Below, in pieces: positions 13,772 through 26,598 of a DNA stretch of 64,000 nucleotides. The translations under genes and the position numbers were made by a program. Numbering within the stretch: the stretch's first letter is position 1; every line of letters begins with the position of its first letter. Below the pieces are notes generated by a model. It worked only from the letters and a program-made list of their open reading frames with translations, made no database searches and was not told the DNA's origin. Source of the stretch: Petrolisthes cinctipes (lineage: Eukaryota; Arthropoda; Malacostraca; Decapoda; Porcellanidae). The stretch lies in contig JAWQEG010000129.1 in NCBI GenBank assembly GCA_033782935.1, positions 935,001 to 999,000 on the forward strand, written 5' to 3'.

Positions 13772-16689
13772 GATCGCTTCTGGGACCCCAAAATATCGAA
13801 TTTTAGGGTGTTTTGAGCCTGAATTTGAGATATAAACGGGTACAGAAGATTCATGCACATATCGACTTTTGGGCACCTAAAATATCGATTTTGAGCATGT
13901 TTTGGGTTTGTATCTTGAAAACATTCTAATTAGGAGTAGGGATGTACAGATCGCTTCTAAGACCAAATAATACCGAATTTTAGGGTGTTTTGAGCCTGAA
14001 TTTGAGATATAAATGGGTACAGAAGATGCATGCACATATTGACTTTGGGCACCTAAAAGATCGATTTTCAGCATGTTTTGGGCCTTTATTTTGAAAATAC
14101 TCTAACACGGAGTAGGCATGTACAGATCGCTTTTGGGACCCAAAAATATCGAATTTTCGGGTGTTTTGAGCCTGAATTTGAGATATAAACGGGTACAGAA
14201 GATGCATGCACATATCGACTTTGGACACTTAAAATATCGATTTTTAGCATGTTTTGAGCCTTAATTTTAAAAACATTCTAGCACTGACTAGACAAGTACA
14301 GATCGCTTCTGGAACCCAAAATTATCGATTTTTCGGGTGTTTTGAGGTTGAATTTGAGATATAAACGAGTGCAAAAGATGAATACACATGTAGACTTTGG
14401 GCACCTAAAATATCGATTATCAGCATGTTTTGGGCCTGCATCTGAGTAGGCATGTACAGATTGCTTCTGGGACCCCAAAATATCGAATTTTCGGGTGTTT
14501 GTAGCCTGAATTTGAGATATAAACGGGTACAGAAGCTGCATGCATATATCGACTTTTGGGCACCTAAGAGATCGATTTTCAGTATGTTTTGGGCCTGTAT
14601 TTTGAAAATACTCTAACACGGAGTAGGCATGTCCAGTTCGCATCTGGGACCCAAAATATCGAATTTTCGGGTGTTTTGGGCCTGAATTTGAGATATCGAC
14701 TTTGGGCACCTAAAATATCGATTTTAGCATGTTTTGGGCCTATATTTTGAAAATATTCTAGCACTAAGTAGGCATGTACAGATCACTTCTGGGACCCCAA
14801 AATAACGAATTATCGAGTGTTTTGAGATTGAATTTGAGATATAAACGGGTACAGATGATGCATGCACATATCGACTTTGGACACTTAAAATATCGATTTT
14901 TAGCATTTTTGAGCCTATATTTTGAAAAAATTCTAGCACTGAGTAGGCATGTACAGATCGCTTCTGGGACCCAAAAATATCGAATTTTCGGGTGTTTTGA
15001 GGTTGAATTTGGGATATAAACGGGTACAGAAGATGCATGCACATATCGACTTTTGGGCACCTAAAAGATCGATTTTCAGTATGTTTTGGGGCTGTATTTT
15101 GAAAATACTCTAACACGTAGTAGGCATGTACAGTTCGCTTCTGGGACCCTAAAATATCGAATTTTTGGGTGTTTTGGGCCTGAATTTGAGATATCGACTT
15201 TGGGCACCTAAAATATCGATTTTCAGCATGTTTTGGGCCTATATTTTTTAAAATATTCTAGCACTAAGTAGGCATGTACAGATCACTTCTGGGACCCCAA
15301 AATATCGAATTTTCGGGTGTTTTGAGCCTTAATTTGAGATATAAACGGGTACAGATGATGCATGCACATATCGACTTTGGACATTTAAAATATCGATTTT
15401 TACCATGTTTTGAGCCTATATTTTGAAAACATTCAAGCACTGAGTAGGCATGTACAGATCGCTTCTGGGACCCCAATATATCGAATTTTCGGGTGTTTTG
15501 AGACTGAATTTGAGATAAAAACGGAAACAGAAGATGCATCCACATATCATCTTTTGGGCACCTAAAAGATCGATTTTCAGTATGTTTTGGGACTGTATAT
15601 TGTAAATACTCTAACACGGAGTAGGCATGTACAGATCGCTTCTGGGACCCTAAAATATCGAATTTTTGGGTGTTTTGGGCCTGAATTTGAGATATCGACT
15701 TTGGGCACCTAAAATATCGATTTTTAAAATGTTTTGGGCCTATATTTTGAAAATATTCTAGCACTGAGTAGGCATGTACAGATTGCTTCTGGGACCCCAA
15801 AATATCGAGTTTTCGGGTGTTTTTAGCCTGAATTTGAAATATAAACAGGTACAGAAGATTCATCCACATATCGACTTTTGGGCACCTAAAATATCGATTT
15901 TGAGCATGTTTTAAGTCTGTATCTTGAAAACATTCTAACTAGGAGTAGGGATGTACAGATCGCTTCTGGGACCTAAAAATACCGAATTTTCAGGTGTTTT
16001 GAGCCTGAAATTAAGATATAAACGGGTACAGAAGATGCATGCACATATCGACTTTGGACACTTAAAATATCGATTTTTAGCATGTTTTGAGCCTATATTT
16101 TAAAAACATTCTAGCACTGACTAGACATGTACAGATCGCTTCTGGGACCCAAATTTATCGAATTTTCGGGTGTTTTGAGGTTGAATTTGAGATATAAACG
16201 AGTGCAGAAGATGCATACACATGTTGACTTTGGGCACCTAAAATATCGATTTTCAGCAAGTTTTAGGCCTGCATCTGAGTAGGCATGTACAGATCGCTTC
16301 TGGGACCCCAAAATATCGAATTTTCGGGTGTTTGGAGCCTGAATTTGAGATATAAACGGGTACAGAAGATGCATGCACATATCGACTTTTGGGCACCTAA
16401 AAGATCGATTTTCAGTATGTTTTAGGCCTGTATTTTGAAAATACTCTAACACGGAGAAGGCATGTGCAGTTTGCTTCTAGGACCCAAAAATATCGAATTT
16501 TCGGGTGTTTTGGGCCTGAATTTGAGATATCGACTTTGGGCACCTAAAATATCGATTTTTAGCATGTTTCGGGCCTATATTTTGAAAATATTCTAGCACT
16601 AAGTAGGCATGTACAGATCACTTCTGGGACCCAAAAATATCGAATTTTCGGGTGTTTTGAGCCTGAGTTTGAGATATAAAAGGGTACAG
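13761..16689 (-). repeat. 9,091-bp offset block, copy 2
   Basis: Near-identical copy of 4,670-7,598. Small differences seen include accatgttttgagcc preserved but attcaagcac for attctagcac near 15,433, one base fewer near 14,726 (cgattttagc for cgattttcagc), and an extra tt in atatttttta near 15,246. The left end abuts the end of the 7,373-bp offset block at about 13,771. The two boundaries fall in the same conserved monomer box. Confidence 0.88.
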
Positions 16690-18948
16690 AAGATGCATCC
16701 ACATATCGACTTTTGGGCACCTAAAAGATCGATTTTCAGTATGTTTTGGGCCTGTATATTGAAAATACTCTAACATGGAGTAGGCATGTACAGATCGCTT
16801 CTGGGACCCCAAAATATCGAATTTTTGGGTGTTTTGGGCCTGAATTTGAGATATCGACTTTGGGCACCTAAAATATCGATTTATAGCAGGTTTTGGGCCT
16901 ATATTTTGAAAATATTCTAGCACTGAGTAGGCATGTACAGCTCGCTTCTGGGACCCCAAAAAATGAATTTTCGGGTGTTTTGAGCCTTAATTTGAGATAT
17001 AAACGGGTACAGAAGATGCATCCACATATCGACGTTTGGGCACCTAAAAGATCGATTTTCAGTATGTTTTGGGCCTGTATATTGAAAATACTCTAACACG
17101 GGGTAGGCATGTACAGATCGCTTCTGGGACCCCAAAATATCGAATTTTTGGGTGTTTTGGGCCTGAATTTGAGATATCGACTTTGGGCACCTAAAATATC
17201 GATTTATAGCATGTTTTGGGCCTATATTTTGAAAGTATTCTAGCACTGAGTAGGCATGTACAGATCGCTTCTGGGACCCCAAAATATCGAATTTTCGGGT
17301 GTTTTGAGGTTGAATTTGGGATATAAACGGGTGCAGATGATGCATGCACATATCGACTTTGGAAACTTAAAATATCGATTTTTAACATGTTTTTAGCCTA
17401 TATTTTGAAAAAGTTCTAGCACTGAGTAGGCATGTACAGATTGCTTCTGGGACCCCAAAATATCGAATTTTCGGGTGTTTTGAGGTTGAATTTGGGATAT
17501 AAACGGGTGCAGAAGAATCATGCACCTATCGACTTTTGGGCACCTCAAAGATCGATTTTCAGTATGTTTTGGGCCTGTATTTTGAAAATACTCTAACACG
17601 GAGTAGGCATGTACAGTTCGCTTCTGGGACCCCAAAATATCGAATTTTCGGGTGTTTTGGGCCTGAATTTGAGATATCGACTTTGGGCACCTAAAATATC
17701 GATTTTTAGCATGTTTTGGGCCTATATTTTGAAAATATTCTAGCACTAAGTAGGCATGTACAGATCGCTTCTGGGACCCCAAAATATCGAATTTTCGGGT
17801 GTTTTAAGCATGAATTTGTGATATAAACGGGTACAGATGATGCATGCACATATCGACTTTGAAAACTTAAAATATCGATTTTTAGCATATTTTGAGCCTA
17901 TATTTTGAAAACATTCTAGCACTGAGTAGGCATGTACATATCGCTTCTGGGACCCAAAAATATCGAATTTTCGGGTGTTTTGAGATTGAATTTGGGATAT
18001 AAACGGGTGCAGAAGATGCATACACATATTGACTTTGATCACCTAAAATATCGATTTTCAGCTTGCTTTTGGCCTGTTTTTTGAAAATACTCTAACACGG
18101 AGTAGGCAAGTACAGATCCTTCTGGGACCCAAAAATACCGAATTTTAGGGTGTTTTGAGCCTGAATTTGAGATATAAACGGGTACAGAATATGCATGCAC
18201 GTATTGACTTTGGGCACCTAAAAGATTGATTTTCAGCATGTTTTGGGCCTGTACTTTGAAAATACTCTAACACGGAGTAGGCATGTATAGTTCGTCTCTG
18301 GGACCCCAAAATATCGAATTTTAGGGTGTTTTGGGCCTGAATTTGAGATATCGACTTTGGGCACATGAAATATCGATTTTTAGCATGTTTTGGTCATATT
18401 TTTTGAAAATATTCTAGCACTAAGTAGGCATGTACAGATCACTTCTGGGACCCCAAAATTTCGAATTTTCGGATGTTTTGAGCCTGAATTTGAGATATAA
18501 ACGGGTACAGATGATGCATGCACATATCGACTTTGGAAACTTAAAATATCGATTTTTAGCATGTTTTCAGCCTATATTTTGAAAAAGTTCTAGCACTGAG
18601 TAGGCATGTACAGATCGCCTCTGGGACCCCAAAATATCGAATTTTCGGGTGTTTGGAGCCTGAATTTGAGATATAAACGGGTACAGAAGATGCATTCACA
18701 TATCGACTTTTGGGCACCTAAAAGATCGATTTTCAGTATGTTTTGGGCCAGTATTTTGAAAATACTCTAACACGGAGTAGGCATGTACAGTTCGCTTCTT
18801 GGACCCCAAAATATCGAATTCTCGGGTGTTTTGGGCCTGAATTTGAGATATCGAATTTGGGCACCTAAAATATCAATTTCTAGCATGTTTCTGGTCTATA
18901 TTTTGAAAATATTCTAGCACTACGTAGGCATGTACAGATCACTTCTGG
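16690..18948 (-). repeat. Satellite stretch with a 323-bp dimer duplication
   Basis: Begins with a full-plus-S dimer repeated at a 323-bp offset (176+147): the marks gatgcatccacatatcgac and cgatttatagca occur at about 16,692 and 16,880, then again at about 17,014 and 17,203. One monomer near 16,957 reads ccccaaaaaatgaatttt, having lost bases from ccccaaaatatcgaatttt. The stretch 18,000-18,240 is related to 9,115-9,355. The rest is ordinary monomers. Confidence 0.78.
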
Positions 18949-21144
18949 GTCCCCAAAATATCGGATTTTTGGGTGTTTTGAGGTTGAATTTGAGATATAA
19001 TCGGGTACAGAAGATGCATGCACATATCGACTTTTGGGCACCTAAAATATCGATTTTGAGCATGTTTTGGGTCTGTATCTTGAAAACATTCTAACTAGGC
19101 CTAGGGATGTACAGATCGCTTCTAGGACCCAAAAATACCGAATTTTCGGGTTTTTTGAGCCTGAATTTGAGATATAAACGGGTACAGATGATGCATGCAC
19201 ATATTGAGTTTGGGCACCTAAAAGATCGATTTTAAGCATGTTTTGGGCCTGTATGTTGAAAATACTCTAACACGGAGTAGGCATGTATAGTTCGCTTCTG
19301 GGACCCCAAAATATCGAATTTTTGGGTGTTTTGGGCCTGAATTTGAGATATCGACTTTGGGCACATTAAATATCGATTTTTAGCATGTTTTGGGCCTATA
19401 TTTTGAAAATATTCTAGCACTAAGTAGGCAAGTACAGATCACTTCTGGGACCCCAAAATATCGAATTTTTGGGAGTTTTGAGCCTGAATTTGAGATATAA
19501 ACGGGTACCGATGATGCATGCACATTATCGACTTTGGACACTTAAAATATCGATTTTTAGCATGTTTTGAGCCTATATTTTGAAAAAGTTCTAGCCCTAA
19601 GTAGGCATGTACAGATCGCTTCTGGGACCCTGAAATATCGAATTTTCGGATGTTTTGAGCCTGAATTTGAGATATAAACGAGTACAGAAGATGCATGCAC
19701 AAATCGACTTTGGATATCGATTTTTAGTTTGTTTTCAGCCTATATTTTGAAAACATTCTAGCACTGACTAGACATGTACAGATCGCTTCTGGGACCAAAA
19801 ATTATTGAATTTTCGGGTGTTTTGAGGTTGAATTTGAGATATAAACGAGTGCAGAAGATGCATACAGATGTTTACTTTAGGCACCTAAAATATCGATTTT
19901 CAGCATGTTTTGGGCCTGCATCTGAGTAGGCTTGTACAGATCGCTTCTGGGACCCCAAAATATAGAATTTTCGGGTGTTTTGAGCCTGAATTTGAGATAT
20001 AAACGGGTACAGAAGATTCATACACATATCGACTTTTGGACACCTAAAATATCGATTTTGAGCATGTTTTGGGTCTGTATCTTGAAAACATTCTAAATAG
20101 GAGTAGGGATGTACAGATCGCTTCTAGGACCCAAAAATACCGAATTTTCGTGTGTTTTGAGCCTGAATATGAGATATAAACGGGTACAGAAGATGCATGC
20201 ACATATTGACTTTGGGCACCTAAAATATCGATTTTCAGCATGTTTTGGGCCTGTATTTTGAAAATACTCTAACTAAGAGTAGGCATGTACAGATCGCTTC
20301 TGGGACCCAGAAATATCGAATTTTCGGATGTTTTGAGCCTGAATTTGAGATATAAAAGGGTACAGATGATGCATGCACATATCGACTTTGGACACTTAAA
20401 ATATCGATTTTTAGCATGTTTTGAGCCTTTATTTTGAAAAAATTCTAGCACTGAGTAGGCATGTACAGATCGCTTCTGGGACCCAAAAATATTGAATTTT
20501 CGGGTGTTTTGAGCCTGAATTTGAGATATAAACGGGTACAGAAGATGCATCCACATATCGACTTTTGGGCACCTAAAAGATCGATTTTCAGTATGTTTTG
20601 GGCCTGTATATTGAAAATACTCTAACACGGAGTAGGCATGTACAGTTCGCTTCTGGGACCCCAAAATATCGAATTTTTGGGTGTTTTGGGCCTGAATTTG
20701 AGATATCGACTTTGGGCACCTAAAATATCGATTTATAGCATGTTTTGGGCCTATATTTTGAAAGTATTCTAGCACTGAGTAGGCATGTACAGATCGCTTC
20801 TGGGACCCCAAAATATCGAATTTTCGGGTGTTTTGAGCCTGAATTTGAGATATAAACGGGTACAGATGATGCATGCACATATCGACTTTGGAAACTTAAA
20901 ATATCGATTTTTAGTATGTTTTTAGCCTATATTTTGAAAAAGTTCTAGCACTGAGTAGGCATGTACAGATCGCCTCTGGGACCCCAAAATATCGAATTTT
21001 CGGGTGTTTTGAGGTTGAATTTGGGATATAAACGGGTGCAGAAGAATCATGCACCTATCGACTTTTGGGCACCTCAAAGATCGATTTTCAGTATGTTTTG
21101 GGCCTGTATTTTGAAAATACTCTAACACGGAGTAGGCATGTACA
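18949..21144 (-). repeat. 7,373-bp offset block, copy 2
   Basis: Matches 11,576-13,771 closely. Differences are single bases, for example accctgaaatatcg (19,627) for acccagaaatatcg and cacattaaatatcg (19,362) for cacataaaatatcg. Copy 1 and copy 2 have different flanks, so this is block transposition or exchange inside the array rather than simple tandem growth. Confidence 0.9.
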
Positions 21145-21999
21145 GTTCGCTTCTGGGACCCCAAAATATCGAATTTTCGTGTGTTTTGGGCCTGAATTTG
21201 AGATATCGACTTTGGGCACCTAAAATATCGATTTTTAGCATGTTTTGGGCCTATATTTTGAAAATATTCTAGCACTAAGTAGGCATGTACAGATCACTTC
21301 TTAGACCCCAAAATATCAAATTTTTGGAAGTTTTGAGAATGAATTTGAGATATAAACGGGTACCGATGATGCATGCACATATCGACTTTGGACACTTAAA
21401 ATATCGATTTTTAGCATGTTTTGAGCCTATATTTTGAAAAAGTTCTAGCACTAAGTAGGCATGTACAGATTGCTTCTGGGACCCAAAAATATCGAATTTT
21501 CGGGTGTTTTGAGGTTGAAATTGGGATATAAACGGGTGTAGAAGATGCATCCACATATCGACTTTGGGGCACCTAAATGATCGATTTTCAGTATGTTTTG
21601 GGCCTGTATATTGAAAATACTCTAACACGGAGTAGGCATGTACAGATCGCTTCTGAGACCCCAAAATATCGAATTTTTGGGTGTTTTGGGCCTGAATTTG
21701 AGATATCGACTTTGGGCACCTAAAATATCGATTTTTAGCATGTTTTGGGCCTATATTTTGAAAATATTGTAGCACTGAATAGGCATGTAAAGATCGCTTC
21801 TGGGACCCCAAAATATCGAATTTTCGGGTGTTTTGAGCCTGAAATTGAGATATAAACGGGTACAGAAGATGCATGCACAAATCGACTTTGGACACTTAAA
21901 ATATCGATTTTTAGCATGTTTTGAGCCTATATTTTGAAAACATTCTAGCACTGACTAGACATGTACAGATCGCTTTTGGGACCCAAAATTATCGAATTT
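21145..21999 (-). repeat. Last minus-oriented monomers before the switch
   Basis: About five monomers with diverged marks: cttagaccccaaaatatc near 21,301, ggaagttttgagaatg near 21,326, ggtaccgatgatg near 21,358 and gaaattgggatat near 21,517. The final unit is cut at 21,999. The slightly higher divergence next to the junction may reflect reduced homogenisation there. Confidence 0.75.
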
Positions 22000-22010
22000 G
22001 CTAGAATATT
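21990..22010. other. Orientation-switch junction of the satellite
   Basis: Up to 21,999 the sequence is a minus-oriented monomer that stops inside the box that normally reads tatcgaattttcgggtg (here atcgaattt). From 22,000 it is a plus-oriented monomer that begins inside gtgctagaatattttc. The join has at most one shared base (t) and no inserted or unique sequence. The monomers on each side are different variants, so this is not a simple foldback. An inversion breakpoint or an end-joining product is the straightforward reading. A misassembly in the repeat cannot be excluded from sequence alone. Confidence 0.9.
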
Positions 22011-24479
22011 TTCAAAATATTGGCCCAAAACATGCTAAAAATCGATATTTTAGGTGCCCAAAGTCGATATCTCAAATTCAGGCCCAAAACACCCGAAAAT
22101 TCGATATTTTGGGGTCCCAGAAGCGAACTGTACATGCCTACTCCGTGTTAGAGTATTTTCAAAATACAGGCACAAAACATACTGAAAATCGATCTTTTAG
22201 GTGCCCAAAAGTCGATATGTGCATGAATCTTCTGTACCCGTTTATATCTCAAATTCAACCTCAAAACACCCGAAAATTCGATATTTTGGGGTCCCAGAAG
22301 CGATCTGTAGATGCCTACTCAGATGCAGGCCCAAAACATGCTGAAAATCGATATTTTAGGTGCCCAAAGTCAACATATTTATGTATCTTCTGCACTCGTT
22401 TATATCTCAAATTCAACCTCAAAGCACCCGAAATTTCGATAATTTTGGGTCCCAGAAGTGATCTGTACATCCCTAGTCCTAGTTAGAATGTTTTCAAGAT
22501 ACAGACCCAAAACATGCTCAAAATCGATATTTTAGGTGCCCAAAAGTCGATATGTGCATGCATCTTCTGTACCCGTTTATATCTCAAATTCAGGCTCAAA
22601 ACACCCGAAAATTCGATATTTTGGGGTCCCAGAAGTGATCTGTACATGCCTACTTAGTGCTAGAATATTTTCAAAATATAGGCCCAAAACATGCTAAAAA
22701 TCGATATTTTAGGTGCCCAAAGTCGATATCTCAAATTCATTCCCAAAACACCCGAAAATTCGATATTTTGGGGTCCCAGAAGCGAACTGTACATGCCTAC
22801 TCCGTGTTAGAGTATTTTCAAAATACAGGCCCAAAACATACTGAAAATTGATCTTTTAGGTGCCCAAAAGTCGATATGTGCATGCATCTTCTGTACCCGT
22901 TTGTATCCCAAATTCAACCTCAAAACACCCGAAAATTCGATATTTTTGGGTCCAAGAAGCGATCTGTAAATGCCTACTCAGTGCTACAATTTTTTCAAAA
23001 TATAGGCTCAAAACATGCTAAAAATCGATATTTTAAGTGTACAAAGTCGATATGTGCATGCATCATCTGTACCCGTTTATATCTCAAATTCAGGCTCAAA
23101 ACACCCGAAAATTCGATATTTTGGGGTCCCAGAAGTGATCTGTACATGCCTACTCAGTGCTAGAATGTTTTCAAAATATAGGCTCAAAACATGCTAAAAA
23201 TCGATATTTTAAGTGTCCAAAAGTCGATAAGTGCATGCATCTTCTGTACCCGTTTATATCTCAAATTCAGGCTCAAAACACCCGAAAATTCGATATTTTG
23301 GGGTCCCAGAAGCGAACTGTACATGCCTACTCCGTGTTAGAGTATTTTCAAAATATAGGCCCAAAACATACTAAAAATCGATCTTTTAGGTGCCCAAAGT
23401 CAACATTTTTATGCATCTTCTGCACTCGTTTATATCTCAAATTCAACCTCAAAGCACCCGAAATTTTGATATTATTGGGTCCCTGAAGCGATCTGTACAT
23501 CCCTACTCCTAGTTAGAATGTTTTCAAGATACAGACCCAAAACATGCTAAAAATCGATATTTTAGGTGCCCAAAGTCGATATCTCAAAGTCAGGCCCAAA
23601 ACACCCAAAAATTCGATATTTTGGGGTCCCAGAAGCAAACTGTAAGTGTATACTCTGTGTTAGAGTATTTTCAAAATACAGTCCCAAAACATACTAAAAA
23701 TCGATCTTTTAGGTGCCCAAAAGTCGATATGTGCATGCATCTTCTGTACCCGTTTATATCTCAAATTCAGGCTCAAAACACCCGAAAATTCGATATCTTG
23801 GGGTCCCAGAAGTGATCTGTACATGCCTACTTAGTGCTAGAATATTTTCAAAATATTGTCTCAAAACATGCTAAAAATCGATATTTTAATTGTCCAAAGT
23901 CGATATGTGCATGCATCATCTGTACCCGTTTATATCTCAAATTCAGGCTCAAAACACCCGAAAATTCAATATTTTTTGGTCCCAGAAGTGATCTGTACAT
24001 GCCTACTCAGTGCTAGAATGTTTTCAAAATATAGGCTCAAAACATGCTAAAAATCGATATTTTAAGTGTCCAAAGCCAATATGTGCATGCATCATTTGTA
24101 CCCGTTTATATCTCAAATTCAGGTTCGAAACTCCCGAAAATTCGATATTTTGGGGTCCCAGAAGCGATCTGTACAGTGCTACAATATTTTCAAAATATAG
24201 GCCCAAAACATGCTAAAAATCAATGTTTTAGGTGCCCAAAGTCGATATCTCAAATTCAGGCCCAAAACACCCAAAAATTCGATATTTAGGGGTCCCAGAA
24301 GCGATCTGTACATGCCTACTCCGTGTTAGAGTATTTTCAAAATACATGCCCAAAACATACTGAAAATCGATCTTTTAGGTGCCCAAAAGTCGAAATGTGC
24401 ATGCATCTTCTGTACCCGTTTATATCTCAAATTCAGCCTCAAAACACCGGAAAATTCGATATTTTGGGGTCCCAGAAGT
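22000..24479 (+). repeat. First plus-oriented monomers after the switch
   Basis: Starts mid-monomer with an S unit, then L2 and an X-Y cassette at 22,321. A second Y-like unit without a preceding X lies near 23,390-23,530 (caaagcacccg, then ccctactcctagttag). The first ctgtaagtgtatactc variant occurs at about 23,640. No other content was seen. Confidence 0.8.
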
Positions 24480-25780
24480 GATCTGTACATGTCTACTTAG
24501 TGCTAGAATATTTTCAAAATATAGACCCAATACATGCTAAAAATCGATATTTTAGGTGCCCAAAGTCGATATCTCAATTCAGGCCCAAAACACCCGAAAA
24601 TTCGAAATTTTGGGGTCCCAGAAGCGAACTGTACATGCCTACTCCGTGTTAGAGTATTTTCAAAATAATGGCACAAAACATACTGAAAATCGATCTTTTA
24701 GGTGCCCAAAAGTCGATATGTGCATGCATCTTCTGTACCCGTTTATATCTCAAATTCAGGCTCCAAACACCGGAAAATTCGATATTTTGGGGTCCCAAAA
24801 GCGATCTGTACATGCCTACTCAGATGCAGACCCAAAACATGCTGAAAATCGATATTTTAGGTGCCCAAAGTCAACATGATTATGCATCTTCTGCACTCTT
24901 TTATATCTCAAATTGAACCTCAAAGCACCCGAAATTTCGATAATTTTGGGTCCCAGAAGCGATCTGTACATCCCTACTCCTAGGTAGAATGTTTTCAAGA
25001 TACAGACCCAAAACATGCTCAAAATCGATATTTTAGGTGCCCAAAAGTCAAAATGTGCAAACATCTTCTGTACCCGTTTATATCTCAAATTCAGGCTCAA
25101 AACACCCGAAAATTCGATGTTTTTGGGTCCCAGAAGCGATCTGTACATGCCTACTCAGTGCTAGAATATTTTCAAAATATAGGCCCAAAACATGCTAAAA
25201 ATCGATATTTTAGGTGCCCAAAGTCGATATCTCAAATTCAGGCCCAAAACAGCCAAAAATTCGATATTTTGGGGTCCCAGAAGCGAACTTAAAGTGTATA
25301 CTCCGTGTTAGAGTAATTTCAAATTACAGGCCCAAAACATACTGAAAATCGATCTTTTAGGTGCCCAAAAGTCGATATGTGCATGCATCTTCTGTACCCG
25401 TTTATATCTCAAATTCAGGCTCAAAACACCCGAAAATTCGATATTTTGGGGTCCCAGAAGTGATCTGTACATGCCTACTTAGTGCTAGAATATTTTCAAA
25501 ATATAGGCCCAAAACATGCTAAAAATCGATATTTTAGGTGCCCAAAGTCGATATCTCAAGTTCAGGCCCAAAACACCCGAAAATTCGACATTTTGGGGTC
25601 CCAGAAGCGAACTGTACATGCGTACTCCGTGTTAGAGTATTTTCAAAATGCAGCCCCAAAACATACTGAAAATCGATCTTTTAGGTGCCCAAAAATCGAT
25701 ATGTGCATGCATCTTCTGTACCCGTTTATATCCCAAATTCAACCTCAAAACACCCGAAAATTCAATATTTTTGGGTCCCA
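24480..25780 (+). repeat. 2,119-bp offset block, copy 1
   Basis: Shares with 26,599-27,900 the one-base deletion tatctcaattcaggc (near 24,570), the caccggaaaattcg mark, the X-Y cassette and the aagtgtatact unit. The copies are more diverged than the minus-arm blocks, for example ttgggtcccagaagcg preserved but tactccgtg against tacaccgtg near 27,418. Confidence 0.75.
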
Positions 25781-26598
25781 GAAGCGATCTGCAAATGCCT
25801 ACTCAGTGCTAGAATTTTTTCAAAATATAGGCTCAAAACATGCTAAAAATCGATATTTTAAGTGTCCAAAGTCAATATGTGCATGCATCATCTGTACCCG
25901 TTTATATCTCAAATTTCGGCTCAAAACACCCGAAAATTCGATATTTTGGGGTCCCAGAAGTGATCTGTACATGCCTACTCAGTGCTAGAATGTTTTCAAA
26001 ATATAGGCTCAAAACATGCAAAAAATCTATATTTTAAGTGTCCAAAGTCGATATGTGCATGCATCATCTGTATCCGTTTATATCTCAAATTCAGGCTCAA
26101 AACACCCGAAAATTCGATATTTTGGGATCCCAGAAGCAATCTGTACATGCTTACTTAGTGCTAGAATATTTTCAAAATATAGGCCCAAAACATGCTAAAA
26201 ATCGATATTTTAGGTGCCCAAAGTCGATATCTCAAATTCAGGCCCAAAACACCCGAAAATTCGATATTTTGGGGTCCCAGAAGCGATCTGTACAGTACTA
26301 GAATATTTTCAAAATATAGGCCCAAAACATGCTAAAAATCGATATTTTAGGTGCCCCAAGTCGATATCTCAAAATCAGGCCCAAAACACCCAAAAATTCG
26401 ATATTTTGGGGTCCAAGAAGCGATCTGTACATGCCTACTCCGTGTTAGAGTATTTTCAAAATACAGGCCCAAAACATACTGAAAATCGATCTTTTAGGTG
26501 CCCAAAAGTCGATATGTGCATGCATCTTCAGTACCCGTTTATATCTCGAATTCAGGCTCAAAACACCCGAAAATTCAATATTTTGGGGTCCCTGAAGT

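Larger units (their letters stand above)
1..21999 (-). repeat. Satellite array, minus-oriented arm
   Basis: Head-to-tail monomers fill this arm without interruption. Read on the minus strand they match the units right of 22,000. Visible anchors recur every 147-177 bp: the box gatcgcttctgggacccc, the segment cctgaatttgagatat, and taaaatatcgatttt. Full, 147-bp and shortened X monomers are mixed. The arm is a mosaic of multi-monomer blocks reused at offsets of 2,335, 3,363, 7,373 and 9,091 bp, several of them nearly identical, which implies recent segmental amplification. No non-satellite insert longer than a few bases was seen. The left end is cut by the window, so the array extends further. 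The centromeric or pericentromeric role is inferred from architecture only. Confidence 0.97.

Noticed and set aside
21275..22700. Perfect foldback palindrome around 21,999
   Set aside because: Reverse complement of the last minus monomers differs in type and variants from the first plus monomers, so the junction is a polarity switch and not an immediate inverted duplication.
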